Shown here: positions 29,281 to 38,849 of the stretch, piece by piece
How positions within the stretch are numbered: the first letter of the stretch is position 1
How the letters are laid out: each line of letters opens with the position of its first letter
DNA from: Methanobacterium aggregans
GTDB taxonomy: Archaea; Methanobacteriota; Methanobacteria; Methanobacteriales; Methanobacteriaceae
Length of the DNA stretch: 64,000 nucleotides
NCBI RefSeq assembly: GCF_017874455.1
Contig: NZ_JAGGLN010000003.1
Span: forward strand, 62,001 to 126,000
Reading direction: 5' to 3'
The notes under the pieces: model-generated
Database searches by the model: none
Told to the model about the DNA's origin: nothing
Seen by the model: the letters and a program-made list of their open reading frames with translations, nothing else
Program-made: the position numbers and the translations under genes

Positions 29281-30141
29281 CTAACTATGAAGTTTCAATA
29301 CTGTTATCTCAGGTGGACAGTTGATCCTGAACCAGAAAACATTTGTTCCAAGGCCCCTGTTGGTGTACTGGACCATGTCCCCCACATGGTACATTCCAAG
29401 TGGATACTTCTTAAAGTTGGAACCTTTGAACGGAGTTCCAAATCCTGGTATAACCACCTGACCCCCATGGGAGTGTCCTGAAAGCTGTAGGCTGAACCTT
29501 CCTGTGGCAGCAGTTGTGTCTGCAAAGTCTGGTTCATGGGCAAGTAGTACTGCAGGGCCCTTTTCTGGCATCTTTTGGAGAACCTGTTCCAGGTCTTGAT
29601 GGTCCAATGTGACACTGTCAACACCTGCAATGTGCAGATATGCATCTCCACGTTTTAGAGTGTAAACATCATTTTCCAGATCTATTATCCCATTCTCACC
29701 CATTATTTTACGTATCTTCTCCGCCCCCATCCAGTGGTCATGATTTCCCAGTACAGAAACAGTTGCATCCCTTGGTTTCAAACCTTCAAGGGATCTCAAC
29801 ATGTCCAGAACAGGTTCGTCAGCCAGATAGGACACAGAATCTCCAGTTATTGCAATGAGATCAGGTTTTTGTTGATTTACAAGGTTCACAACACCTTTTA
29901 TACGTTTGGAGGATATCCACTGCCCCATGTGAATATCGCTTATGTGAACTATGCGGTAATCGTTGAAAACAGGGTCTAATTCAGGTATGGTCACCCTTAC
30001 AGGTACCACTTCAAAGTCATTGGGGTCAAAGTCATGAACACCCAGTTTATCCCTGAATCCAGACATTGCAAGCTGCATCTTCTGTCTCAGGACCAGAGCC
30101 TTTGGATTTTTTGGATGTATATCTTTCATTGGATCTTTCAT
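29281..30141 (-). CDS. Calcineurin-like metallophosphoesterase
   Basis: A 286-residue phosphoesterase of the YkuE-like group. The five metal-binding blocks are present: HISDIHMG, AITGDSV, VLGNHDHW, LLAHEPD and LSGHSHGGQ. Unlike many relatives it has no N-terminal membrane helix, so it is probably cytoplasmic. It lies upstream of the membrane phosphodiesterase on the same strand with a 211-base gap. An alternative ATG 12 bases further in is possible. The natural substrate is not evident. Confidence 0.87.
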   Translation of the reverse strand: MKDPMKDIHPKNPKALVLRQKMQLAMSGFRDKLGVHDFDPNDFEVVPVRVTIPELDPVFNDYRIVHISDIHMGQWISSKRIKGVVNLVNQQKPDLIAITGDSVSYLADEPVLDMLRSLEGLKPRDATVSVLGNHDHWMGAEKIRKIMGENGIIDLENDVYTLKRGDAYLHIAGVDSVTLDHQDLEQVLQKMPEKGPAVLLAHEPDFADTTAATGRFSLQLSGHSHGGQVVIPGFGTPFKGSNFKKYPLGMYHVGDMVQYTNRGLGTNVFWFRINCPPEITVLKLHS

Positions 30142-30432
30142 GGGATATGTCTCATAAAATGAATCTAAATGTTGATCTAAATTTATAAATAATTTATATA
30201 CACTTTATTTAGCAATTTGCCTTATTTTCATGTGTATCCTATTTTAAAGGATTTATAATGAGTTAATTGAAACTTTGGATGTTTTCGTTCCTATCAGAGT
30301 AAACTGATCACCCCAGACAAGATTCCAATTAATTCTATTTAAGTTATGTCTGTATATCTGCATCTCTTTATGAATGTTTTTTTGTAGTATTTTTTTGGAA
30401 GGACTTATGGAGTGATTACTGATAGTTACTGC

Positions 30433-30714
30433 TCAATCCTCCTCAAGGATACCGGATAAGTAAGCTGTCATTTCAATTTCTTCACGTGCTATGAAGTCTT
30501 CAAGCTTGTACTGGGCTTCCTGGCTTCCAAGGGGATAATATTTTTCGTCAAAGAATGTTTTTATAATTAAATCATTATTTTCTGATGTTAATTCTTCCCC
30601 AACACGTTCTTCAAGCTTTTTTCTGGTTTCAGAATCTATTCCAGTTACCCTGTACGTCACGTAATATTTTTCTGATGGGATGGATACTCCATAATCAACT
30701 ATTTTCACATCCAT
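30433..30714 (-). CDS. Conserved hypothetical protein, 93 residues
   Basis: A small acidic cytoplasmic protein, starting MDVKIVDYGVSIPSEKYYVTYRV. The alternation looks like a beta strand, helix (ETRKKLEERVGEEL) and strand (LIIKTFFDEKYYPLG) followed by a helix-rich end. It resembles short Methanobacteriales proteins annotated as DUF5750, but I am not certain of that family. GGAGGTAGTAC before the ATG is a strong ribosome site. 291 bases without a gene lie between its stop and the metallophosphoesterase start. Confidence 0.7.
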   Translation of the reverse strand: MDVKIVDYGVSIPSEKYYVTYRVTGIDSETRKKLEERVGEELTSENNDLIIKTFFDEKYYPLGSQEAQYKLEDFIAREEIEMTAYLSGILEED

Positions 30715-30811
30715 TGTACTACCTCCATGGGCTTTTCAAAGGATTTTAAATTATTTTTGAATGGTTACGATATTTTTGTTGAATTCCACACATATCATTC
30801 CAAATCCTCAA

Positions 30812-31183
30812 TCAAACATTTTCACACATAAAATCAAGTTCGTCGCCGATTTGGGTCTTTGATGCATCTATGGTTCCTTTTTCAAGTTCTATAACGTACT
30901 GTGCAGCTGATTTAGGCGTGTAAGTCTTCCAGGGTCCTATGGAAACTGTGTCAACAACCTTCATGTTGGAATCTGCAAATACTATGTCCAGAGGCATCCT
31001 CATGAAGAACATGTGAATCGCTGCCCCCCTTCTGCTTCTGGTCTTTGGAAGTTTCAGTATCAAACCTCTCTGGAGTTCTTTTCTGAACATGAGCCCCATG
31101 AACCGTGACATAAAACTCGCAGCAACATCTGCGTAACCCACCCTAGTTCCCCTACTTTTATTTACTATAAGGACATATTTCAT
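30812..31183 (-). CDS. DUF192 family protein
   Basis: A 123-residue protein of the DUF192 family, small beta-barrel proteins of unknown function. Family marks are F-x-x-RF-x-GLMFRKEL, AIHMFFMRMPLDIVFAD and the central AQYVIELEKGT. The ATG at 31183 is preferred because it leaves 50 bases to the divergent metK start; an in-frame ATG at 31207 would leave only 25 and has no ribosome site. Relatives often carry a signal peptide, but none is seen here. Confidence 0.8.
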   Translation of the reverse strand: MKYVLIVNKSRGTRVGYADVAASFMSRFMGLMFRKELQRGLILKLPKTRSRRGAAIHMFFMRMPLDIVFADSNMKVVDTVSIGPWKTYTPKSAAQYVIELEKGTIDASKTQIGDELDFMCENV

Positions 31184-31232
31184 AGAAAATACTTTTAACT
31201 TGATCATTTAAAAAGTGTTGGAGGCGAGTTTT

Positions 31233-32438
31233 ATGAGGAATATCATAGTTAAAGAGCTCATCCAGAAACCAATAGAAGAACAAGACGTAGAAATAGTAGA
31301 AAGAAAAGGAATAGGACATCCAGATAGTATAAGCGACGGAATCGCAGAGTCTGTCAGCAGAGCCCTGTGCAATGAATACATGGACAAATTTGGAGGTATA
31401 TTGCACCACAACACCGATGAAGTGCAGATCACAGCCGGAGAATCCGACCCTAAATTCGGTGGCGGCGAAATAATCAAGCCAATAGAAATTCTCCTAACAG
31501 GAAGAGGAGTTCCGGAGTATGAGGGGCAGAAAATAGGTATTGACAGAATTGCAATAACTGCAGCCAAGGAGTACCTGAAAGAAAACATCATAAACCTGGA
31601 TGTTGAAACATCCACAGTTGTGGAGTGCAAAATCGGCCACGGTTCAGGAGACCTGGTTGATGTATTTAAGAGGGATGGAATGCCTGCTTCAAATGACACA
31701 TCCTTCGGTGTGGGTTACGCACCATTCTCTGAAACTGAAAACATCGTTATGCAGACAGAAGAACTTTTAAACTCCAAAGGCTTCAAGAAGAAGTACCCTC
31801 ATGTTGGAGAAGACATAAAAGTCATGGGCCTCAGGGAAAAGGATAAAATAACCCTCACAATTGCATGTGCAATGGTATCCAAATACGTTGACGGCAGGGA
31901 TACTTACATCAGCGTTAAAGAAGAACTCAACGATATAATAACAGATCTTGCAACTAAAAACACTGCAAGAGAGGTTCAGACCTTCATAAACACCGGTGAC
32001 AATCATTCCTGCAACTCAGAGGAAGGATACTACCTTACAGTCACAGGAACCTCTGCAGAGATGGGAGATGACGGCTCCGTTGGAAGAGGAAACAGGGCAA
32101 ACGGCCTTATAACACCTAACAGGCCAATGTCAATGGAAGCAACTTCTGGTAAAAACCCATTGAACCATGTTGGTAAAATATACAACCTTCTATCAAACAA
32201 AATGGCAGAAGACATTGTCAAGGAAGTTGAAGGAGTTAAACAGGTTCATATCATGCTTTTAAGTCAGATAGGTAAACCAATCGACTATCCTAAAGCTGCA
32301 AGTGCCCAGATAATCCTCGAAAATGGTTACAAGATGGAATCTGTTAACAAAGAGGTTGAAGGGGTTATGGACTCTTGGCTCCAGGATGTCGGTAAGATCA
32401 CTGAGATGATGGTTAAAGGAGAACTGCGAACCTTCTAA
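31233..32438 (+). CDS. metK: S-adenosylmethionine synthetase, archaeal type
   Basis: Makes S-adenosylmethionine from methionine and ATP. It belongs to the archaeal MAT family, distinct from bacterial MetK in sequence. The 401 residues include IVERKGIGHPDSISDGIAE, ITAGESDPKFGGGEI, the GHGSGDLVDVF block and TGTSAEMGDDGSVGRGNR. The ATG at 31233 has GGAGGCGA before it; a GTG at 31215 overlaps that site and is rejected. The gene is divergent from DUF192 with a very short shared promoter region. Confidence 0.95.
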   Translation: MRNIIVKELIQKPIEEQDVEIVERKGIGHPDSISDGIAESVSRALCNEYMDKFGGILHHNTDEVQITAGESDPKFGGGEIIKPIEILLTGRGVPEYEGQKIGIDRIAITAAKEYLKENIINLDVETSTVVECKIGHGSGDLVDVFKRDGMPASNDTSFGVGYAPFSETENIVMQTEELLNSKGFKKKYPHVGEDIKVMGLREKDKITLTIACAMVSKYVDGRDTYISVKEELNDIITDLATKNTAREVQTFINTGDNHSCNSEEGYYLTVTGTSAEMGDDGSVGRGNRANGLITPNRPMSMEATSGKNPLNHVGKIYNLLSNKMAEDIVKEVEGVKQVHIMLLSQIGKPIDYPKAASAQIILENGYKMESVNKEVEGVMDSWLQDVGKITEMMVKGELRTF

Positions 32439-32824
32439 AGTTCAAAACAAGTTTGAAGGATTTTATGAATAATTTTTAGGTACCCTAGATACCTATTAAT
32501 TTTCATTATAAGGTTATTTGAGGATTAAATTGATTTTAACCCCATTTAAGTTATATTTAAGGTTTATTTTAGAATTAAATTTAGGATTGAATTTAAAATT
32601 ATCTAATAAATATCTATAATTAAATTTTATTTGTAATTCAGCCTATTTTGTACTTTTATTTTTAAAAATTTTTTTTACGCTGGCAAGTTCACTACGCAAA
32701 TTAATCATCACAATCATAGTTGGGTAGAGCTTCATCTTCTTAAACTATTTTATATACCCAACAACAAACCTTAGATGTGAATTCATAATAACTGAAAAAT
32801 CATAAAAATCACAGGAGAATGGAA
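32439..32824. other. 386-base gap between metK and ileS
   Basis: No gene seen. The first 250 bases are AT-rich. Near the right end is a TATA-like TTTATATA (32749-32756) framed by a long-spaced dyad, giving a likely ileS transcript start near 32780. Confidence 0.5.
32719..32762. promoter_or_regulatory. Dyad around the ileS TATA box
   Basis: GTTGGGTA (32719-32726) and TACCCAAC (32755-32762) are perfect 8-base inverted repeats 28 bases apart. The right arm overlaps the end of the TATA-like box. This could be an operator or an upstream stem. Confidence 0.35.
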
Positions 32825-35800
32825 ATGCCAATAGAGGAGGCTCAACGGTCATACAAATCAAAGAACATCGAGGAAAAGGTTCAGAAGTTCTGGAACCAGG
32901 GAGATGTTTACAGAAAAACCAATAAAATGCGGGAAGAAAAGCCCAAATATTCATTCTTAGATGGCCCACCATACTGTAGTGGACGTATACATCTTGGAAC
33001 TGCATGGAACAAGATAATAAAAGATTCCTATCTCAGATATAAGAGTATGTCTGGTTTCAGCATAAGGAGGCAGGCAGGATGGGACACCCATGGACTTCCA
33101 ATCGAGCACAAGGTCGAAGGGATCCTTGGCTTAAAAAGCAAGAAGGAAATAGAAGAACGCATTGGAATTGAAAACTTTGTGAATAAATGTAAGGAATTTG
33201 CAGTAGAAAACAAAGGCCTCATGACTGACCAGTTCAAGCTCCTTGGCATATGGATGGACTGGGACAAACCCTATGTTACATACGATAATCGATACATGGA
33301 GTCCTGCTGGTGGACCCTGAAACGGGCCCATGAGAAGGATCTGCTTGTAAGGGACAAACGAGTGATAACATGGTGTCCCCACTGTGAAACAGCCCTTGCA
33401 ATGGCAGAGATAGACTACGACAACAAGGAAGACCCTTCCATCTACGTGAAGTTCCCACTGAGCCAGCAGGAAAGTGATGAGTACACAGTTTACGTTCTGG
33501 TATGGACAACCACACCCTGGACCCTACCTGCTAACATGGCTGTGTGTGTGCACCCAGACTTCGACTACGCATACGTTAAGAAGGGAGATGAAGTTTACAT
33601 AATGGCAGAGGCCCTTGTAGAATCTGTTTTCCAGGAAGAAGAACACGAGATCATGAAGGTTGTTAAGGGATCCGACCTTGAAAACACCCCCTACGATCAT
33701 CCATTAAAAGCTGAGATACCTGTTCAAAAAGACTTCGAACACATCATACTTCCAGGTGACCATGTCACCCTTACAGAGGGAACTGGATGTGTTCACACAG
33801 CACCTGGACATGGTCCAGACGACTTTGAAATAGGTAAAAAGTATGGTTTACCAATATTCTGTCCTGTGGATGAGGCAGGATTGTTCATGGAAGAAGCTGG
33901 TAAGTACTTTGGCCAGTTTGTGAAATCCGCAGATAAAAATATCATAGTTGACCTTAAGGAACATGGTTTCCTCTTCCGTGAGGGAATAATAGACCACCGT
34001 TACGGTTTCTGCTGGAGGTGTAAAAGTCCAATCATATACCTTGCAACCAAACAGTGGTTCCTGAAGATAACTGAAATCAAGGACAAAATGCTCAGTGAAC
34101 TTGACAAGGTTGAGTGGGTTCCTTCGTGGGCAGGTGAAAGCCGTTTCCGTAACTGGGTTGAGAATGCACGCGACTGGACAATTTCAAGACAGAGGTACTG
34201 GGGAATACCAATACCAATATGGGTGTGTCAGGAATGTGGTGAAATAACAGTTGTGGGTTCTTTGGAGGAACTCAAGGAACGTGCAGTTGACGGAGAACTC
34301 AAGGGTGACTTCATACACAGGCCCCATGTGGATGACATTACCATAAGGTGCAGCTGTGGCGGTGACATGAAACGAACCCCTGATGTTCTGGATGTTTGGA
34401 TTGACTCTGGAGTTGCAGGATGGGCTTCCCTTTACTATCCACAGGAAAAGGATCAGTTTGAGGAATGGTACCCCTACGATTTCATAACTGAAGGTCATGA
34501 TCAGACCCGTGGATGGTTCTACTCCCAGCTTGGCTGTGGTGTGATATCCCTTGACAGTGTTCCTTACCGTAAAGTTCTCATGCATGGATTCACCCTTGAT
34601 GAAGAGGGTAAGAAGATGAGTAAATCCCTTGGAAACGTTGTGGAGCCAGATGAAGTGGTTGAAAAGTACGGGGCAGATGTCCTAAGATTCTACCTCCTCT
34701 GGGGTAACAAACCATGGGAAGACCTTAAATTCAACTGGGATGAGGTTAAAAATGTTAATAAGATGTTCAACATTCTATGGAATGTTTACGTTTTCACAAC
34801 AACCTACATGTCCATAGACAACTTCAACCCAACACTCTACACAGAGGAAGATGTTAAACTGCGTGATGAAGACCTCTGGATAACGTCAAGGGCCAACTCA
34901 CTTGCAAAAACTGTTTCAGAGTCTATTGAGAAACTGCACTTCCACAAGGCAACACGGGCCATCAACAACTTCATACTTGAAGATCTGAGCAGATGGTACG
35001 TTAGGCTTATAAGGGGCCGTACATGGATAGAGAAAGATGATCCTGACAAATTAGGGGCTTATTACACCCTCTACAATGTCATGAAACTTCTAATAATGAC
35101 CATGGCACCTATAGCCCCACATATAACTGAAGATATTTATCAGAACCTTGTTCGTGGAGTTGATAATGAGTCCTTCCTCAGCGTTCATATGCTGGACTGG
35201 GAGTTCAATGAAGAACTCATAGATCTTGAATTAGAAGGTAACATGGATGTTGTGAGGGAAATAATAGAAGCATGCGCCCATGCAAGGGATGTTGCACGCT
35301 ACAAACTCAGATGGCCTGTACGTGAAGTCATAATTGTTTCAGAGGATAATAAAGTTGTTGATGCAGCCCATTCCCTCAGAGAAGTTATAATGGAGCAGGC
35401 AAATACCAAAAACATCGTTTTTTTATCTGAATTTGAGAACATGACAGTTCATGCACAGCCCAACATGAAAACACTGGGGCCCAGGCTGCGTGGAGACGTG
35501 CCTAAGGTCAGAGAAAAACTTGCTGAAGCTGATGGTCCAGTCATAATCCAGAAACTTGAATCAGAGGGAGTTTACACCGTGGAACTTGAGGACAAATCAA
35601 TTGAACTCTCTTCAGAGGACATAGTGTTTGAAACTGAGCTTCCAGAGAACATTGAAAGTGCTGAATTTGATGGTGGAAGTATCTTCATTGATACGGAACT
35701 TACAGAGGAAATACTGTCTGAAGCCATGTCACGTGAACTCATAAGAAGGGTTCAGGACATGAGAAAGGACCAGGATCTTGATGTTGAAGCCAACATAGAG

Positions 35801-35971
35801 GTTTACGTTGAATGTGGTCCTGATTTCCAGGCACTCCTAGAGAACTTCCTTGACTTCATCTCCAATGAGATAAGGGCAGATAAATTTGTATTCGGATCTG
35901 AAAATGAAGGATACAGGAAGGAATGGAAAATAGAGGATTATGAAGTTACAGTAACCATTAAAAAATCTTAA
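32825..35971 (+). CDS. ileS: Isoleucyl-tRNA synthetase
   Basis: Charges tRNA(Ile) with isoleucine. The 1048-residue class I enzyme has the HIGH-type motif as HLGT (PYCSGRIHLGTAW), the editing-domain block TTTPWTLPANMA, CWRCKSP/RYWGIPIP, and KKMSKSLG near residue 596. A cysteine pair in CQECGE and CSCGG marks zinc-type knuckles. The ATG at 32825 is chosen because GGAG lies seven bases before it; the ATG at 32819 is only one base from that site. purL follows after 24 bases, so the two are likely one operon. Confidence 0.95.
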   Translation: MPIEEAQRSYKSKNIEEKVQKFWNQGDVYRKTNKMREEKPKYSFLDGPPYCSGRIHLGTAWNKIIKDSYLRYKSMSGFSIRRQAGWDTHGLPIEHKVEGILGLKSKKEIEERIGIENFVNKCKEFAVENKGLMTDQFKLLGIWMDWDKPYVTYDNRYMESCWWTLKRAHEKDLLVRDKRVITWCPHCETALAMAEIDYDNKEDPSIYVKFPLSQQESDEYTVYVLVWTTTPWTLPANMAVCVHPDFDYAYVKKGDEVYIMAEALVESVFQEEEHEIMKVVKGSDLENTPYDHPLKAEIPVQKDFEHIILPGDHVTLTEGTGCVHTAPGHGPDDFEIGKKYGLPIFCPVDEAGLFMEEAGKYFGQFVKSADKNIIVDLKEHGFLFREGIIDHRYGFCWRCKSPIIYLATKQWFLKITEIKDKMLSELDKVEWVPSWAGESRFRNWVENARDWTISRQRYWGIPIPIWVCQECGEITVVGSLEELKERAVDGELKGDFIHRPHVDDITIRCSCGGDMKRTPDVLDVWIDSGVAGWASLYYPQEKDQFEEWYPYDFITEGHDQTRGWFYSQLGCGVISLDSVPYRKVLMHGFTLDEEGKKMSKSLGNVVEPDEVVEKYGADVLRFYLLWGNKPWEDLKFNWDEVKNVNKMFNILWNVYVFTTTYMSIDNFNPTLYTEEDVKLRDEDLWITSRANSLAKTVSESIEKLHFHKATRAINNFILEDLSRWYVRLIRGRTWIEKDDPDKLGAYYTLYNVMKLLIMTMAPIAPHITEDIYQNLVRGVDNESFLSVHMLDWEFNEELIDLELEGNMDVVREIIEACAHARDVARYKLRWPVREVIIVSEDNKVVDAAHSLREVIMEQANTKNIVFLSEFENMTVHAQPNMKTLGPRLRGDVPKVREKLAEADGPVIIQKLESEGVYTVELEDKSIELSSEDIVFETELPENIESAEFDGGSIFIDTELTEEILSEAMSRELIRRVQDMRKDQDLDVEANIEVYVECGPDFQALLENFLDFISNEIRADKFVFGSENEGYRKEWKIEDYEVTVTIKKS

Positions 35972-35995
35972 CCATGTTGTGCTATAGGTGATAAA

Positions 35996-38158
35996 ATGGC
36001 TTTAACAGATGCTGAATTGGAATACGTTAAAAAAGAACTTGGAAGAGAACCCAACTCCCTTGAATACGGGATGCTGGACATAATGTTCTCAGAACACTGC
36101 TCCTACAAGAGCAGTCGTCCAATACTGAGATTGTTCCCAAATGAGGGGGAAAAAGTTATCCTGGGTCCGGGAGATGATGCAGGAATAGTTGAACTTACAG
36201 ATGAACTGGCACTGGTCATTGGAATGGAAAGCCATAACCACCCATCTGCAATCGAACCTTACGGAGGTGCAGGAACAGGTATCGGCGGAATAATAAGGGA
36301 TATCATATCAATGGGTGCTAAACCAGTAGCCCTGCTTGATTCACTCAGATTTGGATACCTTGAAGACCAGAAATCTCGTTACCTCTTTGAACATGTTGTT
36401 AAGGGAATATCAGATTACGGTAACAGGGTTGGAATCCCAACTGTTGGTGGAGAAGTGGAGTTCGATGATAACTTCAAATCCAACCCCCTTGTAAACGTTG
36501 TTTGCGTGGGACTGGTACGTAAAGAGGAGATAGTTCTTGGAGTAGCACCAAACATTGGAGATGTCTTCGTTCTTATGGGTGGACGTACAGGTCGTGACGG
36601 AATCCACGGTGTGACCTTTGCATCAGAGGAACTCACAACCAAATCTGAGATTGAGGACAGGCCTGCAGTTCAGGTTGGAGATCCATTCACCAAGAAGCAG
36701 GTTATGGAGGCAACATTTGAAGCCCTTGAAAAGATCGATGTTCAGGGACTCAAGGACCTTGGAGGTGGAGGTTTAACCTGCTGCATCTCAGAAATGGCTG
36801 CAAAAGCTGAAAACGGTGCAGTTGTTGAACTCACGAAAATACCACTGCGTGAAGAGGGAATGACACCCTACGAAATAATGCTATCAGAATCACAGGAGAG
36901 AATGGTGTTTGTTGTACGTTCTGAAGATGTGGATGCGCTCATGGCCATATTTGATAAATATGAGCTTCCTGCAGCTGCCATAGGTACTGTTACCGATGAT
37001 GGACAGTTCGTTATGACTCAGGATGGAAAGGTTATCTCAAAACTTCCATGTGAACTTCTTGCAGACCCACCATCTGTTGAAAGGGAAGCACTTGCACCAT
37101 CATCTGCCCCTGAAGTTGTTGAAGTTCCTGATGTTCCATTTGAAGATGCCCTCTTAAAACTTCTGTCATCCGAGAACATTGCAAGTAAAAAATGGGTTTA
37201 CAGGCAGTACGATCACGAGGTTCAGGTAAGAACCGTTGTTAAACCTGGAGACGACGCTGCAGTAATGAAGGTTGATGATGAAAAGGCATTTGCAATCACT
37301 TCAGACTGCAACAGCATTCACACCAAACTTGACCCGTATCATGGAGGTGCAGGTTCAGTTGCAGAGGCCATAAGAAACGTTGTGTCAATGGGAGCTGAAC
37401 CCATCTGTATAGCGGACTGTTTGAACTTCGGAAACCCTGAAAAACCGGAAGTATTCTGGCAGTTCAGGGAATGCGTCAAGGGAATGTCGGACATTGCGAA
37501 CAAGTTTAAAACACCCGTAATAAGTGGAAATGTGAGTTTCTACAATGAAACAGAGGGAGTAACCGTTAATCCATCACCAGTTGTTGGTGTTGCAGGATCC
37601 ATGGATCTGAAGGACATAAGAACTTCGGAGTTCAAAACTGAAGGGGATGAAATCATTGTTATCGGCAAAACCCAGCCAGAACTTGGTGGATCCGAGTATT
37701 ACAGATCTGTGCACGGGGTAGTGGCAGGTAAAGCACCGAAAGTCCACATTGACCAGGAGTACAGTTCTGCAATGGCGGTACTTGATTTGATAAGAAATGA
37801 TGATGAAGGCAACGTAACTGCTGTGCACGACTGTTCTGCAGGAGGGCTGGGAATTGCACTCTCTGAAATGGCAATTTCAAGTGGAACAGGAGCATTCATT
37901 GACATATCCAAAGTTCCAGTTGAAGCAGACATGGACATCACTGAAATGCTGTTCTCTGAGTCCCACGGTCGTTACATAGTCACAGTTAAAGCAGATACTG
38001 CAGATGAAGTAGTTAATAAAATAAAATCCATGAATGTTGAAGCTGCAGCTGTGGGAAAGGTTGGTGGATCCATGCTCATCCTAGATGAAAAGGTTGAAAT
38101 CGCGGTTTCAAAACTTGAAGAATATTACAGTGGAGTTATTGAAAAATTCATGGCATGA
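35996..38158 (+). CDS. purL: Phosphoribosylformylglycinamidine synthase subunit PurL
   Basis: The synthetase subunit that, with PurQ and PurS, makes FGAM in purine synthesis. The 720 residues are two AIR-synthase-like halves, with MFSEHCSYKSSRP, GPGDDAGIVEL, ESHNHPSAIEPYGGAGTG and DLGGGGL in the first, and PGDDAAVMKV, DPYHGGAGSV and HDCSAGGLGIALSEM in the second. GTGAT five bases before the ATG supports the start. It follows ileS by 24 bases and nearly touches the lipid kinase gene downstream; purQ and purS are not here. Confidence 0.95.
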   Translation: MALTDAELEYVKKELGREPNSLEYGMLDIMFSEHCSYKSSRPILRLFPNEGEKVILGPGDDAGIVELTDELALVIGMESHNHPSAIEPYGGAGTGIGGIIRDIISMGAKPVALLDSLRFGYLEDQKSRYLFEHVVKGISDYGNRVGIPTVGGEVEFDDNFKSNPLVNVVCVGLVRKEEIVLGVAPNIGDVFVLMGGRTGRDGIHGVTFASEELTTKSEIEDRPAVQVGDPFTKKQVMEATFEALEKIDVQGLKDLGGGGLTCCISEMAAKAENGAVVELTKIPLREEGMTPYEIMLSESQERMVFVVRSEDVDALMAIFDKYELPAAAIGTVTDDGQFVMTQDGKVISKLPCELLADPPSVEREALAPSSAPEVVEVPDVPFEDALLKLLSSENIASKKWVYRQYDHEVQVRTVVKPGDDAAVMKVDDEKAFAITSDCNSIHTKLDPYHGGAGSVAEAIRNVVSMGAEPICIADCLNFGNPEKPEVFWQFRECVKGMSDIANKFKTPVISGNVSFYNETEGVTVNPSPVVGVAGSMDLKDIRTSEFKTEGDEIIVIGKTQPELGGSEYYRSVHGVVAGKAPKVHIDQEYSSAMAVLDLIRNDDEGNVTAVHDCSAGGLGIALSEMAISSGTGAFIDISKVPVEADMDITEMLFSESHGRYIVTVKADTADEVVNKIKSMNVEAAAVGKVGGSMLILDEKVEIAVSKLEEYYSGVIEKFMA

Positions 38159-38162
38159 TGTT

Positions 38163-38723
38163 ATGAAAAAAGAACTCTGGAGACAGCTAGTGCATGCATC
38201 CGGTGTTTTCATAGTCTTACTTGGATTCTTGGTCAGTCCCGAGGTTTTAATACTCCTCTGTATTGCCCTTGTGGTGCTGGCAGAAACCCTATTTCAGCTT
38301 GACAAATCCCACCACATACCCCTTTTTTCAACCATGCTAAGCAATTGTAAAAGAAAAGATGATGAAAGGGGATTTGTCTACTTTTTTATTGGAATAATAG
38401 TTACCATATACCTTTTTAAATTTGACATGGGCATTGTTAACGCTGCAATACTCATCCTGCTTTTTGGTGACTCCGCCTCAACCATCATAGGGAAGCGCTT
38501 CGGAAGACATAAATTACCATTTCAGGAAAAAAAGACGTTCGAAGGCAGCATATCCTTCTTTATTATTGGCTCTTCACTGGCAATTACACAACTACCCCTA
38601 TTACCTGCAATTTCAGGAGCATTCTTCGGAGCAGTTACAGAGGCTTACAGTCCAGTGGATGATAACATTCCCATTCCCATCGTATCCGCCCTTGCAATAA
38701 GTTTAATCATTTACATACTCTGA
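38163..38723 (+). CDS. SEC59/dolichol-kinase-like membrane protein
   Basis: A 186-residue integral membrane protein with about six hydrophobic segments. It matches the SEC59/phytol kinase/CTP-dependent lipid kinase family: RQLVHASGV near the N-terminus, FGDSASTIIGKRFGRHKLPF in the middle and KKTFEGSISFF. In archaea such proteins may phosphorylate polyprenols or geranylgeraniol. The ATG at 38163 lies four bases after the purL stop, so translation is likely coupled; a longer reading frame starting inside purL (38085) is rejected. Confidence 0.82.
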   Translation: MKKELWRQLVHASGVFIVLLGFLVSPEVLILLCIALVVLAETLFQLDKSHHIPLFSTMLSNCKRKDDERGFVYFFIGIIVTIYLFKFDMGIVNAAILILLFGDSASTIIGKRFGRHKLPFQEKKTFEGSISFFIIGSSLAITQLPLLPAISGAFFGAVTEAYSPVDDNIPIPIVSALAISLIIYIL

Positions 38724-38849
38724 TCATGTGCACATTCATATATCCTAAAAAAAACAGGTTCTAACTCTTTTTCATTGTTTTAATTAGTTTTATTGGAGAT
38801 AGTAATTTTTTACTTGAAAATTTTAATTAAAAATCAAAAACTACTTCAA

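Noticed and set aside
32439..32824. A T-box or other riboswitch in the ileS leader
   Set aside because: T-boxes are not known in archaea and no T-box or specifier-type sequence is seen; only a long-spaced inverted repeat is present.
38085..38162. An extended N-terminus of the SEC59-like gene inside purL
   Set aside because: The extra 26 residues overlap purL in another frame; the ATG at 38163 matches the usual family start with RQLVHASGV.
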